From positions 309,842 to 373,841 of the forward strand of contig MNCI01006084.1 of NCBI GenBank assembly GCA_015680685.1: a stretch of DNA of 64,000 bases, given 5' to 3'. The number at the start of each line of letters is the position of its first letter. Positions within the stretch are counted from its first letter, which is position 1. Below are positions 1 to 11,329 of the stretch, in pieces. This stretch comes from Gnetum montanum (lineage: Eukaryota; Streptophyta; Gnetopsida; Gnetales; Gnetaceae). The translations under genes were made by a program, and so were the position numbers. The notes beneath the pieces are model-generated. The model searched no databases and was not told the DNA's origin. It worked only from the letters and a program-made list of their open reading frames with translations.

Positions 1-900
1 TTATAGACACTATAATCATCTAGAAAACTATAATAGAAATGTCTATAAATGGTATCTAACACTTAATCAAAAAATGGCAATGGAAAATAATCTTTTCATG
101 TCGCCATGTTCAACAACCTAAAATCAATACAAACTCACCACTTGCCACATTTCTTTGGCACACTCACAAATGGGCTGACCCACTCACTATCTACAATAGG
201 ATAGATGAACCCCATCTTGAGGAGTTGTTCTATCTCCTCCTTGACAATTTTCTTTAATTTGAGGTTCAACCATCATTGTGGTTGCTTCCTTGACTTCATG
301 GCTAGATTGGTATAGATACAGTGCTGGCATATTCATGGGTCAATCCTAATGAGTTAAGGATATGACCAAGAAAAGGTTGTTGGCCATCTATTAACCACTT
401 TTAATAGTTTCTCTTTTTATTTAGAAGCAATTTTAGCATTGATTATAACTAACTTTCGATTTTTCAAAAATGCATATTCCATGCTAGCAACTAGATTTTT
501 TAACTCTAGGTGCTCTTGCTTAAAATTTTCAGGGATTTCCAACTCTCCCCAATAGGTATCATTCATTTTCATCATTAGAGAGTTGGCAATGAACTTGCTC
601 CAGTTCATCCATGCCTTCAACATAGGTGCATGTTAGTTCCATGTAAATTGTTCTGCTCTCAAAATCAGTTGTTAACAACTAGATGTCCTCTTATTTTATG
701 GTTGCTACATATAGGCACCTTTGAATATCTACCTCATTTGCACACTACCTGCATGCAAAAATGGATACTCTTTTCACAAATAAGAGTTGCTACACATAGT
801 TGCATCCTATATTGCTATACACGATGCATGGAACTCATTTCTTCTCAATCTTTTCAAGTGCATTTTCCTTGAAAATTTTTAAAGGAAAGATCTTTGATGC
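1..900 (-). pseudogene. PR-RT linker and N-terminal RT remnant of A-left
   Basis: Minus-strand reading gives the linker with an LVASMEYAFLKNRKLVII segment (about 420-500), matching the ...LEYAFF.NGKLIII segment of B, then the start of reverse transcriptase running off the window at base 1 within the LDDYSGYN block. The RT catalytic aspartates lie outside the window. Stops and frame changes show that it is dead. Confidence 0.75.
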
Positions 901-1034
901 ACATTCTTACATTAATAATACTTAGCCATGCCCTTCTCATAATGATTGGAAAATCCCCCTTGTAGTTCTCAACTTTGATTACTATGAAATTGACAAGATA
1001 AGACCACTTACTATTAATGGTTAAAATATCTTCT

Positions 1035-1309
1035 ACGAGTTCCAATGGAACAGTGATGGACTAATTCTAATTTGATATTGCTCTTCTTGAGAGGTGGTAG
1101 GTTCTAGGAAGCATACATCTCATGGAAAATCATATTAACAATAAAATCTGAATCTAGAAGAGCTTTACATGGTTCATTCCCAATAATGTGCAAATAAATA
1201 AGGATACTTCTATGATGGGCTAATTTCCTAGGAAGGTTGTTGATCCAAATCCAATCAGATATGACATGAGTTAACATAACAGTGCAAATCTTGGGAGGCA
1301 TTTAGTTTG
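1035..1309 (-). pseudogene. aspartic protease remnant of A-left
   Basis: Retropepsin-like segment that would process the polyprotein. The minus-strand open stretch 1104-1301 reads ...NEPCKALLDSDFIVNMIF..., aligning with NEPCKALLDSGLGVNLIF in copy B. The catalytic D-S-G is D-S-D here, so glycine is lost. A following stretch (LPPLKKSNIKLEL) is shared with the other copies. Inactive. Confidence 0.75.
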
Positions 1310-3735
1310 AAGGGCTCTTGATTCGATGATTTGCAAAGGATGAGGAAGGAGCAGGGTGACAAGCCATATGAGTTTGTGAGGTCTTAAGAGGATTGTTGGA
1401 TCAAAAGAATGGTTATTTATGAGATGTATGTTTTGAACCACTTAATTGGTTAACCAATTGTAGATTAACGATCCTTGCAGTATACGTTATTGTGATTGAG
1501 CTGGAAGCTCATCCTACAAGTATGGAGTATGAAATAGTTTTGTTAAGGGTGGAGGAACAAGTGTAGGCACATGAGGTGGGCATGGATGGAATATGGGATC
1601 CCTTCTAAGGATTGGAGAATGAGTTTAGTGGAATTCATGAGGATGGTAGTGATGCTAGAAAGGAGAAATGTGACTAAAAGAGTTATGTGGAGAAAAGGGT
1701 TGTAAACATAGTACCCATATAGATCAAGCTATTTATAAGGGTACTGCTACTGTGGTAGTGGCATTCCCCATGACTATGTTTGGTGCCACTGTTGATATTA
1801 CTCATATGATTGTAGTGGAGTTCTACTTAGATAATAAGGTTGTTGTTGGTGGAACTTCTTAGGATTGCCTTGAGAATAGGTTAATCTTATGGGTGTTTGC
1901 CTTTTTAATAGTCGTTGATTCAAAGCATACACTCTATATTTCTATAAGTGTAACACAATAGGGTAACATCCATTACAATGTTCATAGTGGTAAATGTCAC
2001 ACCCATCATCATTATCTGATTAAGTCTCCACAACTTCTTCTACTACAAAAACTTTTCCCTTGCCTCTTTGGTAGGCATGTTCAGCTTCTTTCTGCCTCCT
2101 ATGGTTATGATTACTACCCTACTCTCTTGATTCTTCTATGACTTTTAGAGAAATTTGGAATTTTTTACCCAATTAATCCCACATTTTATTTACCTTAGCT
2201 GAAATCTCAGAGATATATTTTTGGATTGACAAGGTCTTTCGTTACACCACCTCATCAACAGGTGATTCCTCCTCATTGTCACAAAAATAGACCTCCTTCT
2301 TTCTGATGGAAGGATCCCTATTATATTCTTTTGCACTTTTGGATTTTCTCAACTCTCCTTCTTCTTTTTCTACCTACTCAATTAGCCTTTGTATTTGATG
2401 AGCTCTTAATTCTAATAATCTTCCTTGGGCATGGACCCCAAGTGTCCTTTGTGTTTCTAAGAGAAGCTCATCTATGATGTGGCAAAGTTGTTTCCTTTGA
2501 GAGTAACCATGATTAAGGCATTAGTGTAATAATGAATAATGTCTACCCATGGTGACATCCAAGGGTTCATGTATTCCCTACTTCCATCCTTGGATTTTCC
2601 CTCATAGGTTTGACACTATTAAGTAGGTTTGATACTTGTCATCAAATAGTTCTAGCATTGTACTCCATGAATCGATTAACTCTAGTTCAAGAGACCAATA
2701 CCAGCTTTCTGCTTCCTTGATGAGTGTTATGGAGAATAGCTTGAGCTTTTGGCAATCATTTTTAATATTTTGTAAGGCATAAGCATCATGAAAGGCTTGT
2801 AGATGCATTTGAGAATCTAAGTTATATCCTCCCTCAAATCTGGGCATATTGTTCATGTCCAACCACTTAATTTGGCTATCTTTCATATGCATAGTAGGAA
2901 TTTTGATAGCCTTTGCGATGTTGAGCATGTTTCAAGTGACTAGCATAGGTTCATCATCATGATCTTGATGACACCTATGATGTCCTCTATCATCCCTTCA
3001 TTCATAGTGATCTTTGTGATTATCATTATTGTCCTACTACCTATGATTCTTTTCAAATTCAGAGGAGGAAGCTAATCTAAATGAAGAGGATGAAGAGGGA
3101 GGAGGATTAGCACCACCATGATGTCTACTACTACCTCTCCATTTGTCATAGCTGCGATCCTTAGAGTTATTGTCATTGTGCTTGTTTGAGTTCCTGCTTC
3201 AACTCCCTTTCTTAGAGCTCCCACAACCATGGGACTCATTGTTACCAAAACCTAAATTGTTGATTACTTATTTAGGATTTGGGTTTAGCTCCCCTTCACC
3301 AGAGTCAAGAGGTGAATACTTTGCATGTTGAGAACCCTCAAAAAGAAGTTCCTCATCATCCTTTTGATTTGGCAAGAATAAGGGATTAGTGAATAGTTTC
3401 CCCTTCATGGCTTCACAACACTTTTCTTATTGTTGATCTTGTTTGCATTATGTCTTAGTAGGATAGTAGTCTTAGAAGTCATGATCTTCCACAAAATACT
3501 CTCCATGAATCTTCGAAATTCCTTACCTTGTAGGAGTTTGGAGTAGTATCTTGGAAACAAATTGGTTAGGTGACAATACAATGTTCCCCTCCATGTTTTT
3601 CCACCACATTTGTTCATCTTGATGGAGAACATAAGTGAATTTGGGTACAAAATCATTAGGATGAGTATAAACCATTCTACATTCTTGTAGTACTGTTGAC
3701 TTAGAATCATCTCACCTATGAGAAGAAGAAGACAT
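1310..3735 (-). pseudogene. gag: gag pseudogene of A-left
   Basis: Capsid/nucleocapsid polyprotein that would coat the element RNA. The likely start is an ATG at 3735-3733 followed by a short serine run (MSSSSHR) and a stop, so the frame is broken at once. A WWKNMEGNIVL segment near 3600 matches the N-terminal gag block of D and E. The best open piece (2602-2928) holds the retrotransposon gag core: a DMNNMPRFEGGYN stretch, ESWYWSLELE, then a W-x2-ML-x2-F-x3-Y pattern. A degraded Cys-rich knuckle (HCNGCYPIV) lies near 1970. At least six frame breaks are needed to read through. Confidence 0.8.
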
Positions 3736-3870
3736 TTTTGTTAGAAACAATTTCTCAATGTGCTTGTAGTATATTTTTGATTAATTGTTATGATTTAACT
3801 TTGTTGGGTTTGTTTCAATAATAATAAAAATAAAACATTATCCTAAGACACACTTACATCTATTTTTGAA
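3736..3870. other. AT-rich junction between two head-to-head gag pseudogenes
   Basis: The 135 bases separate the gag start of A-left (minus, 3735) from that of D (plus, 3871). Neither a 5' LTR nor a primer-binding site was found for either element here, although intact copies carry about 0.9 kb of LTR plus leader upstream of gag. The segment is AT-rich and has no recognisable motif. Confidence 0.55.
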
Positions 3871-6420
3871 ATGGCTTCTGCTCACAAGAAAGAATCTCCA
3901 CTGTGTGATGATAAAAAAAATAGGTAATAGAAGAGGATGCCAAGAAGCATTGGTGAAAAGCCTCAACAATTGAAAGTCATCTACATCCATTTGGATCCCT
4001 ATTACCTAGAATTCACTTTCATTCTTCATTAGGATGCGTAGCTATGGTGGAGAGATATGGATGGTAGCATTGTGTTACATCTTGATTAATTTGTTTCTAT
4101 CATGCTCATGACCCAACTTATAAGGTTGGGTATCAAAATAGCTGGGCCTAAGTATAAAAGCATGGCACAAGTCTCTAGGGACTACCAACCTACAAAACAT
4201 AGCTTTGGAAAAATAAATACGTGGAGGCTCATTATGAAGCCTCCAAAGGCAAACAAGTCCCAACATCATTATTTTTATAGCCACATAGAGAGGGTCAAGA
4301 TTTCGTTTCTAGCCACTCTCAATATACAAATTCTTCTCCTTTCTTTGAGAAGGACATCTTTGACCAATGGTTGTAGTCAACCTTAGAGAACCTTAGTGAT
4401 GGGAAGATAAGGTTCAAAGATCAAGAAACCTTAAAAGAGAAATCTCCTAGTTGTTCATCTAAGGATAAGAAGAATGACAAGGACAAGGAAAAACATAAAA
4501 AGAAAGATTAGGATAAGGACTAAAAAAGAAGGGATATAAGGCATCATTCTTTTAGTCCTCTTTCTTCATAATCCTCTGCATCATCAAACTCTAACAGGAG
4601 GAGCCACAATAGAGACAAAGGTAGGGGTAATCAGGATCATGATGGAGATGATAAGAGATTATATTGTGATGACAGGAACCAATGTGGAAGCTAACAAAGA
4701 GAGGACCAAGAGCATCATAGAGAAAGGAGGCATAGTAGAACTCATCAAAGGAAGAATGTTCATCATAGGAGCCACCACGGACATGATGATGATGATGAAC
4801 CATTGCTAGCCACCAAAAACATGCTAAATGTTTTAGAAGAAGTTAGAGTTCCTTCTAGAAATTAGAAGGAGGTAGGATTAAACAATTGGATATGAATAAT
4901 ATCCCAACTTTAAAGGTGGATATAATACAGATCCACAACACCATATACAAGATTTTCATTATGTTAGTGGATTATAAAACATTGAGAATGATTAGTAAAA
5001 GTTGAAATTGTTTCCAAGGACATTCATAAAAGAAGCAAAATGTTGGTACCAGTCCTTGGAACTAGAATCCATCCACTACTATAGTACAATATTAGAACTA
5101 TTCAATGACAAATACCAAATGTACTTTTGAGTGTTCAACTCGAGGAAGAAGATTTAATGATGAAAGCAATGGAATCATGAATCCTTGGATGTGATGCTGG
5201 GAAGGCATTACTCTCTAATGCATCATTGCCCAAGCCATGGATTCCCTAAAAGGAAGTAACTTCATCATATCATAGATGGGATCCAAAACAAAATAAGAGA
5301 AACTGTTAGGATCTATGCCCAAGGGAGGATTTCTAAGATGAGAACCCATTAGATCTAAAGGCTAATAGAAAAAGTGGCCAAATAAGAAAGGGGGTTGTAG
5401 AAACAAGAAAGTGTAGAAGAATATAATAGAGACTCCTCCATTTGCAAGAGGGAGGTATGTTTTTGTGATATAAAGGAAGACACACCACTAGATGAAGTGA
5501 TGCAAAGAAATAATTTGTTGGTATAAAAATTTATCTTAAAGATACTGGTCAAGGTGAACAAAATGTGGGATTCATTAGATGAGAAGTTCCAAACTGCTTT
5601 GAGAATAGAAGAAGAGAAGGCAAGATAGGAGAGTAGTGAATGAGACAGAAGGATAAGAAGAGATATAGAAAAGGAATATCAGCAGCAGAAATGTAAGGCT
5701 TCCATGGTCGATGAGGATGTAGATTCTAGAGCCGATGATGATGGATGTAATATCTAGTAGTACAAACATCCCAAGAGAAGTTGTCCTATGATGTTTCATC
5801 TACAAGAATATAGGATGTATGCCTTGAATCCTCAAGGCAATCCTAGGAAACAATTAAACCAAACACAATATTATCTGAATGAAGAACCACTTCAACCTCA
5901 AAAGAAATATAGCAATGTCAAAACTCACAATCATGGGGGATGTTAGCACCTAGATAGTAGTACCCTTACTAGCAGCTGGATCCCTATGGATACAATATTA
6001 GTAACCTATATCTCCTTGTAGCTTTGCAAGCCACAACCCTTACAATTAACACTACTATTCTTAAGAATATCATCTAATCCATACTTTATGACCTAATTCT
6101 TCCTATGCTTATCCTCCTCCCTATCCATCATTTCACTTTGTACCATTCAATACTACTCCCTTATCACTTGTTTGATCTATGCAGGAAGAAATTCCACTAT
6201 AGCCTCAATAAATAAATGTCATGATGGTTGTTAACTTATAGCTAAATAGAGTGGTTATGAATATAAACCTTAAAAAGGGCTTTCTTAAGGATCAATAGTC
6301 CACCAAAACCCTCATAGACACTTGTGACTGCTAACCCTACATACAGTACTTCTAAAATCATCCTCAAGTCTCCTTCAAACAAAATTTCCTCCAATGTGCA
6401 TACAATCATGTTGACCAATG
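3871..6420 (+). pseudogene. gag: gag pseudogene of D
   Basis: Starts at ATG 3871 (MASAHKKESP). An N-terminal block (EFTFILH..., then WWRDM) matches E (NFTFILH, RWRDMEGNI). A charged, His/Arg/Ser-rich stretch follows at about 4560-4790, then DEPLLATKNMLNVL (about 4796-4840) and a degraded gag core at 4890-5160. A Cys/His remnant near 5750-5790 (YKHPKRSCPMMFHLQE) corresponds to the CDICQYEHPKGCCPM knuckle of B and E. A Tyr/Pro/Gln-rich tail follows. Multiple stops and shifts; not functional. Confidence 0.8.
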
Positions 6421-6835
6421 CAGTTACTAATTCGATCACAATTGACCACCATCATAAAAAATGATACGATCCTGGGAGTCTCCTAATCTATTTGCAAATC
6501 AAAGATAATGATTTTTGTAAATCTCTACAAGAATCAAATTTTGGAGTAAATTTAATCTCACAAGAAATGTCAAGACTTAGAACTTGCCTCCCTTGAATAA
6601 ATGTAACATCAAATTGGAGCTTGCTAATCAATCCATCACTATTTCCTTGGGGCTAGTAAAGAACATTGTGACCACCATCTATGGATGATCTTATCCTATA
6701 GACTTTCTAGTGATCCATGTGGATAATTACAAGGGGGAGTTTTCTATTATCATGGGAAGGGCTTGGCTCAACATAATTGATACTAAGATGATGATTAAAG
6801 ACATTTACTTAAAAATCTAGAAGAAAAATGAATTT
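6421..6835 (+). pseudogene. aspartic protease remnant of D
   Basis: The catalytic segment reads LQESNFGVNLISQEM (about 6510-6570) where B has LLDSGLGVNLIFHDM, so the active aspartate is Glu and the glycine is Asn. The downstream half, with VIHVDNYKGEF-type and IIMGRAWLNII wording (about 6710-6790), is well matched to the other copies. Confidence 0.75.
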
Positions 6836-6839
6836 GATA

Positions 6840-8220
6840 AAATAGAGAAGAAGCAAGTTCCATGCATTGCATAGAGTGACATTGGGTGCCATTACCTAGA
6901 AAAGATATGGACCATACAAAGTGCATCTATCAAAGCATGTAATAAGTATGCTAAGACATCTACCATTCAAAAGTGCCTATATGTGGTAGTCACAAAATAA
7001 GAAGATGCCTAGTGGCTGATAACAAATAGTCAGGCTAACTCAAAAATATTCATGGAACCAACAGAAAACCTCACAAGTGCTTATATCGAATACATGGATG
7101 AAAAAGAGTAGATTCATAACTAATTCTTCCATGAATAGACTAAGATGAATTGATGAGAGTTGGAGATCCTAGGCAAGTTCAAGTAAGAGCCCCTTAAACT
7201 AAGAACCTTACTAGCTAAGCTAGAATATGCTTATCTTAAGAATAGCAAGTCGATGATCATAAATGATCATCTTGCTAACCCACAAAAGAAGAAGCTACTA
7301 ATCTTTGTCTAGTCATATCATGAACTAACAAGAATAGATCCAAGGATATTTCAACATCAAATCTACACAAACCTCTCCATCAAACCTAGAAGACAACCAC
7401 AAAGGAGGTTGAATTCTAAACTTAAGTAAGTTGTGAAAGATGAAATTGAAAAACTACTTAATGTAGGATTCATTTATCCCATTGTGGATAGTGAGTGGAC
7501 TAGCCCACCTGCCATTTTACCCAAGAAAGGTAGTAAATGGAGGATCTGCATAGACTATAGGTTATTGAATATGGCAACTTTTAAGGATCATTTTCCATTC
7601 TTATTTGTGGACTAGGTGCTAGATGCTATTATAGGACATGAATACTACAATTTTCTAAATGGTTATAGTGGTTAGAACCAAATCCATATAGCACTGGAGG
7701 ACCAAGCCAAAACAACCTTTACAAGTCCTTGGGGGAATTTTACATAAAACAATCTTCCCTCTAACCTTTGTAATGTCATTACTACTTTCCAATTCCTAGT
7801 TCTTAGCATCTCTTAGTAGCAAATTGGTACTGGTATGGAGGTATTTATGGATGAATTCTCCACTTTTGGTACCACCTTTGAGTAGGCCTTGGATTGTTTC
7901 AAGCAAGTCCTAAAACACTATGTGAGGATCAACTTACATCTTAATTGCTAGAAGAGCCATATGATGGTCTAACAAGGCATAGTCTTGGGGCACTAGATCT
8001 TAGAAAAATGGATCAAGATGGACCCAGAGAAAGTACGAGTCATCCAAGAAATTACTACACAACCTAAAAAAAATAAAAGATGTGAGGCCGTTCCTTGGAC
8101 ACATTGGTTAATATTAGTCATTCATTGAGAACTTCTCCAAAGTTGCCAAGCCACTGATGGAATTAACCAAGAAGGATGTACTCTTTGACTAGAATAAGGA
8201 ATTGGAGCTTGCATTTTATC
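6840..8220 (+). pseudogene. linker and reverse transcriptase remnant of D
   Basis: Linker 6840-7330, then RT. The best open stretch (7433-7615) contains KDEIEKLLNVGFIYP, PKKGSKWRICIDYRLLN and TFKDHFPF, the conserved fingers of Athila RT. The palm motif at 7844-7855 reads FMDE instead of FMDD, so the second catalytic aspartate is lost. A thumb segment (FLGHIG-like, about 8090) follows. Several stops (TAG) interrupt it. Confidence 0.8.
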
Positions 8221-8259
8221 AATTAAAGTAAAAGCTCATAGAAACTTCTATTCTACATG

Positions 8260-8720
8260 CTCTAGATTGATCTAGAACTTTCTACATCATGTTGGATGCA
8301 TCCAATTATGCATTGGAAGCAATGCTCACATAATTGAATGATAAAAAACATCCATACTATATCTATTGTGCAAGAACAAGCATTGTTAGTGCATAGCTAA
8401 ATTAAATCATCATTGAGAAGGAGCTTATGGAAATGGTGTACTCCTTGAAAACATTTAGGCACTATGTGCTTAAATGCAAAATCTTTATGTACATGGATCA
8501 TAGTGTTATCATATTCCTAATGAACAAGCCAACGGTGAGCCCTTATATCATATGGTGGCTAGTAATTTTGTAAGAGTTTGATCTTACAATGATGAATAGG
8601 AAGGGAACTAAGAATGGGATCACTAATCACTTATCTTGGTTGCGATGGGATGGCAAAGAAGATGAGGAACCTTTATCTAATCAATTTCTAGATGAACTCC
8701 TCTCTATCCAATCCCTTGAT
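8260..8720 (+). pseudogene. RNase H remnant of D
   Basis: Reads FYIMLDASNYALEAML, then KHPYYIYCAR, IIEKELMEMVYSLKTFRHYVL, MDHSVI and TKNGITNHLSWLRWD, the order of the gypsy RNase H (RNA degradation during reverse transcription). Stops in the middle of the domain show decay. Confidence 0.75.
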
Positions 8721-8829
8721 GTTTAGGCTTTCAAGGATGCTAATAGGTGTGATGAATTCATTTTCTATCTTCTCACTTAGGAGACTCCATAGGAATGGGA
8801 AAATAAGAAGAAACATTAGTTTTCTCACC

Positions 8830-9965
8830 AAGCCAAAGACTACATGAAAATTCAAGGCAACCTTTATAAGGTTGGTGTTGATGGCTTAGTGTGATGGTGC
8901 ATACCTGATGCTGATCAACTTCAAATGCTTCAAGATGTTCATGTGGATCCTTGCAAGGGCCATTATGTGGGCAGGGGGATGGGTGTGAAGATCCTCATGG
9001 TAGCGTACTTCTAACCCACCATCTTCAAGGATGCTTATCATTTTTCTCATTTGTGTGAACACTACCAGAGAGATGGAGAAATGACAGTTTGAATGGAATG
9101 GCCTTAGTAGTGGATCCAACCGCTAGAGCCCTTTGACCTTTGAGGAATTAACTTAATGGAATCCATAACTTTCATGTTCAATGGAGAGATGTACATCATT
9201 GTAGTTGTTTACTACTGCACTAAGTGTGCTAAAGCTGCAGCTATCACCAATTGTTCATTTTCAACTACAGCATAGTTTATTTAACAAAATGTGGTAAACA
9301 TGTTTGGTATGCCAAGAGCATTGATTTCTAATAATTGGACTCAATTTATAAGGAATACTTTTTAGAAATTTATGTAATGCTTGGGGTTGCAACATAAACT
9401 CACAACTCCCTATCGCCCCAAAGCTAACAGTCAAGCCAAACTTACTAATAGGTAGATAACCCAAATACTAACATGTACAATTACTAAATATAGGAGAGAT
9501 TGGAGCATGAAACTCAATGAATGCTCTATGGGCTTATTGATCCATATGGAAACCTCCTATATGGTACTTTCCTTACAAGTTTATGTATAGAAAGTTATCT
9601 AAACTTTCAATCCAAGGTAAGCTCCATACACTTTCAACCACTTTGGAGCTTGACCTTGATCTTGACCTCAATCTAGCACAATGAAAATGTCTAATGACAT
9701 TGAATGTGATAGATGAAAATTGACAAGTAGCCTTCACTATGAATGAAGTGCATAAGGAACATGCTAAACAACATCAAGATGCATGGATTAGGAAAGTTAG
9801 GTTTCAACCTGGTAATAAGGTCCTCTATTGGAATCCCATGCATACACCTAAATGTACTAAATTCCAAATGTTATGGGAAGGACATTACATAATTCATGCA
9901 ACTTTTCCTTTAGGTGTCATAACCATTTAGCATCCATCAAACCTAGACAAATAACTTCTAGTTAA
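8830..9965 (+). pseudogene. integrase remnant of D
   Basis: Positions equivalent to the D-D-E triad are all changed: VVVYYCTKCAK (about 9200; D to Y), LISNNWTQF (about 9325; D to N) and QAKLTNRQI (about 9430; E to K). The C-terminal GPY/F-type module is the best preserved part (9739-9930: KVRFQPGNKVLYWNP, KFQMLWEGHYII). Dead integrase. Confidence 0.8.
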
Positions 9966-10071
9966 CATTCAACAAGTAAAGCCTTTTCTCGAACCCAAAG
10001 TAACTAGTAGCACTAACAACTAAACAACTATGCAAGAACACTCTATTGTTTCAATCTTCCCCTCTCAACTT

Positions 10072-10085
10072 ACTCATGGGGAAGA
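10072..10085 (+). promoter_or_regulatory. internal PPT-like purine tract after integrase (D)
   Basis: ACTCATGGGGAAGA lies just after the integrase C-terminus and before the spacer. The same tract is at the same place in B (43205-43218, minus) and E (62347-62361). It closely resembles the true 3' PPT of the family (CAATCATGGGGGTA before the LTR). Confidence 0.5.
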
Positions 10086-11329
10086 TGGTCATCCTTATTG
10101 ATATCTTGAAAGGATTAATCCATATTTTTCAACTTTTTATTTTACACCATTCTTCATTTGTTTTCATTTTCTTGACTATTTTATCAATTAGTCTATAATT
10201 TTTTGCTTTCCTTTTATCTTCCTTTTTAGCATTTTATCTTATTTTCTAGGGAATATTTGATTTTTTCCATGATTTTTTTAATACTATAAGCTATTTGATG
10301 CAATTATTAATGTTATGGTTTATTTGGTCAAATAGAAACATTTTTATCTTTGGATTATGGTCTTATTTGATAAGTTGTTAATTCTATCATGGTAGTAAGC
10401 AATGGGACCACACCATCCATCCATTTCACCTTTTCTACATAAGCTCTACATCTTGGGAGCATGAGGTCCTTTCAATTGAAACTAAAAGTAACCAATAATT
10501 TGGCTACTTAACAGACTTGAAAAAGACTAAGAAGGAATGGAAAAAGGTGTGACCTTAAAGGAACTTTTCATTTTCTCTATCCAACTTCTTTCTTGAGTTT
10601 TATGATTCTTCTTCATTGATATATCATCACTCCTACTATTGATCATTAAAGGAAGCATGTCTTTGCATGATGTGGTTCCTATGAAAAAAACACAAAGAAC
10701 ACGAGAATTCAAAGCACACTCTGTAGACATAATCATGGGCTATAAGCACTAGTTATGGGGCTAGAAAGAAATTTCACCCATGCTTGAAGGCATCCCTCTA
10801 ACTAAGACCCTTTCTATCTTCATTATTCTCTTTTTTTCTTCTTTTAAAGTGGTGGTTGTCCTTTGCGAATTGTCATGAAATCCTGATGGTCGAAGGAACA
10901 TCATAGGGTAATGCAAAGTCACTGAAAGTGGATGGACTTGATCTAGACTGAGGATGGAATGGTATGAGATCATCTTAATCACACACTTCACATGGACTTA
11001 TATAATCTTAATATAGATCTCTTACCATTCTCTCTCTACCATCATTCTCAATCCATGACATACCACCCCACTACCTCATATCATGATTAATCAATACATT
11101 TGTTATGGGAATATCATAATCCTATGACATTTACTACATTGGATATGAGTTTTAACTTGAAATGACCATTAATCATCCTTGTTGCCTACAGATTCCTTGG
11201 GATAAGGGCATGCAAGGCATCATGGACATATGCCTACTTTGGGAAGAAACCACTTACATTTCCTTTCATCTCCCTTAAGTTAAAATTCCTATCCATTAGC
11301 CTTCACAACCCAAGGAGAAGTGATTGAGA
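10086..11329 (+). other. non-coding spacer between integrase and ORF3 (D)
   Basis: No supportable coding sequence. Segments align with the longer E spacer (for example GATTCAAAGCACAC-like wording near 10690-10720 and a GTGGTGGTT block near 10850, also at 63076-63100 and 63200 in E). The GTCGAC/GTATAC promoter array seen at the 3' end of the spacer in B and E is not recognisable; a TATATAA-like word near 10998 may be its remnant. Confidence 0.6.

Larger units (their letters stand above)
1..3735 (-). mobile_element. Athila-like Ty3/gypsy element A-left (partial: gag, PR, start of RT)
   Basis: Read on the minus strand, the segment runs from a gag start near 3735 through a gag core, a protease-like segment and a linker into the first part of reverse transcriptase, where the window begins. 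Domain order and wording match the better preserved copies B and E in this window (RT with SFLDGYSGYNQ-type and FMDD-type motifs, typical of the Athila lineage). Many in-frame stops and frameshifts make it a dead copy. No LTR or primer site is visible at its 5' side: the next gene, at 3871, is an opposite-strand gag. The family call is firm; exact domain limits are approximate. Confidence 0.85.
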
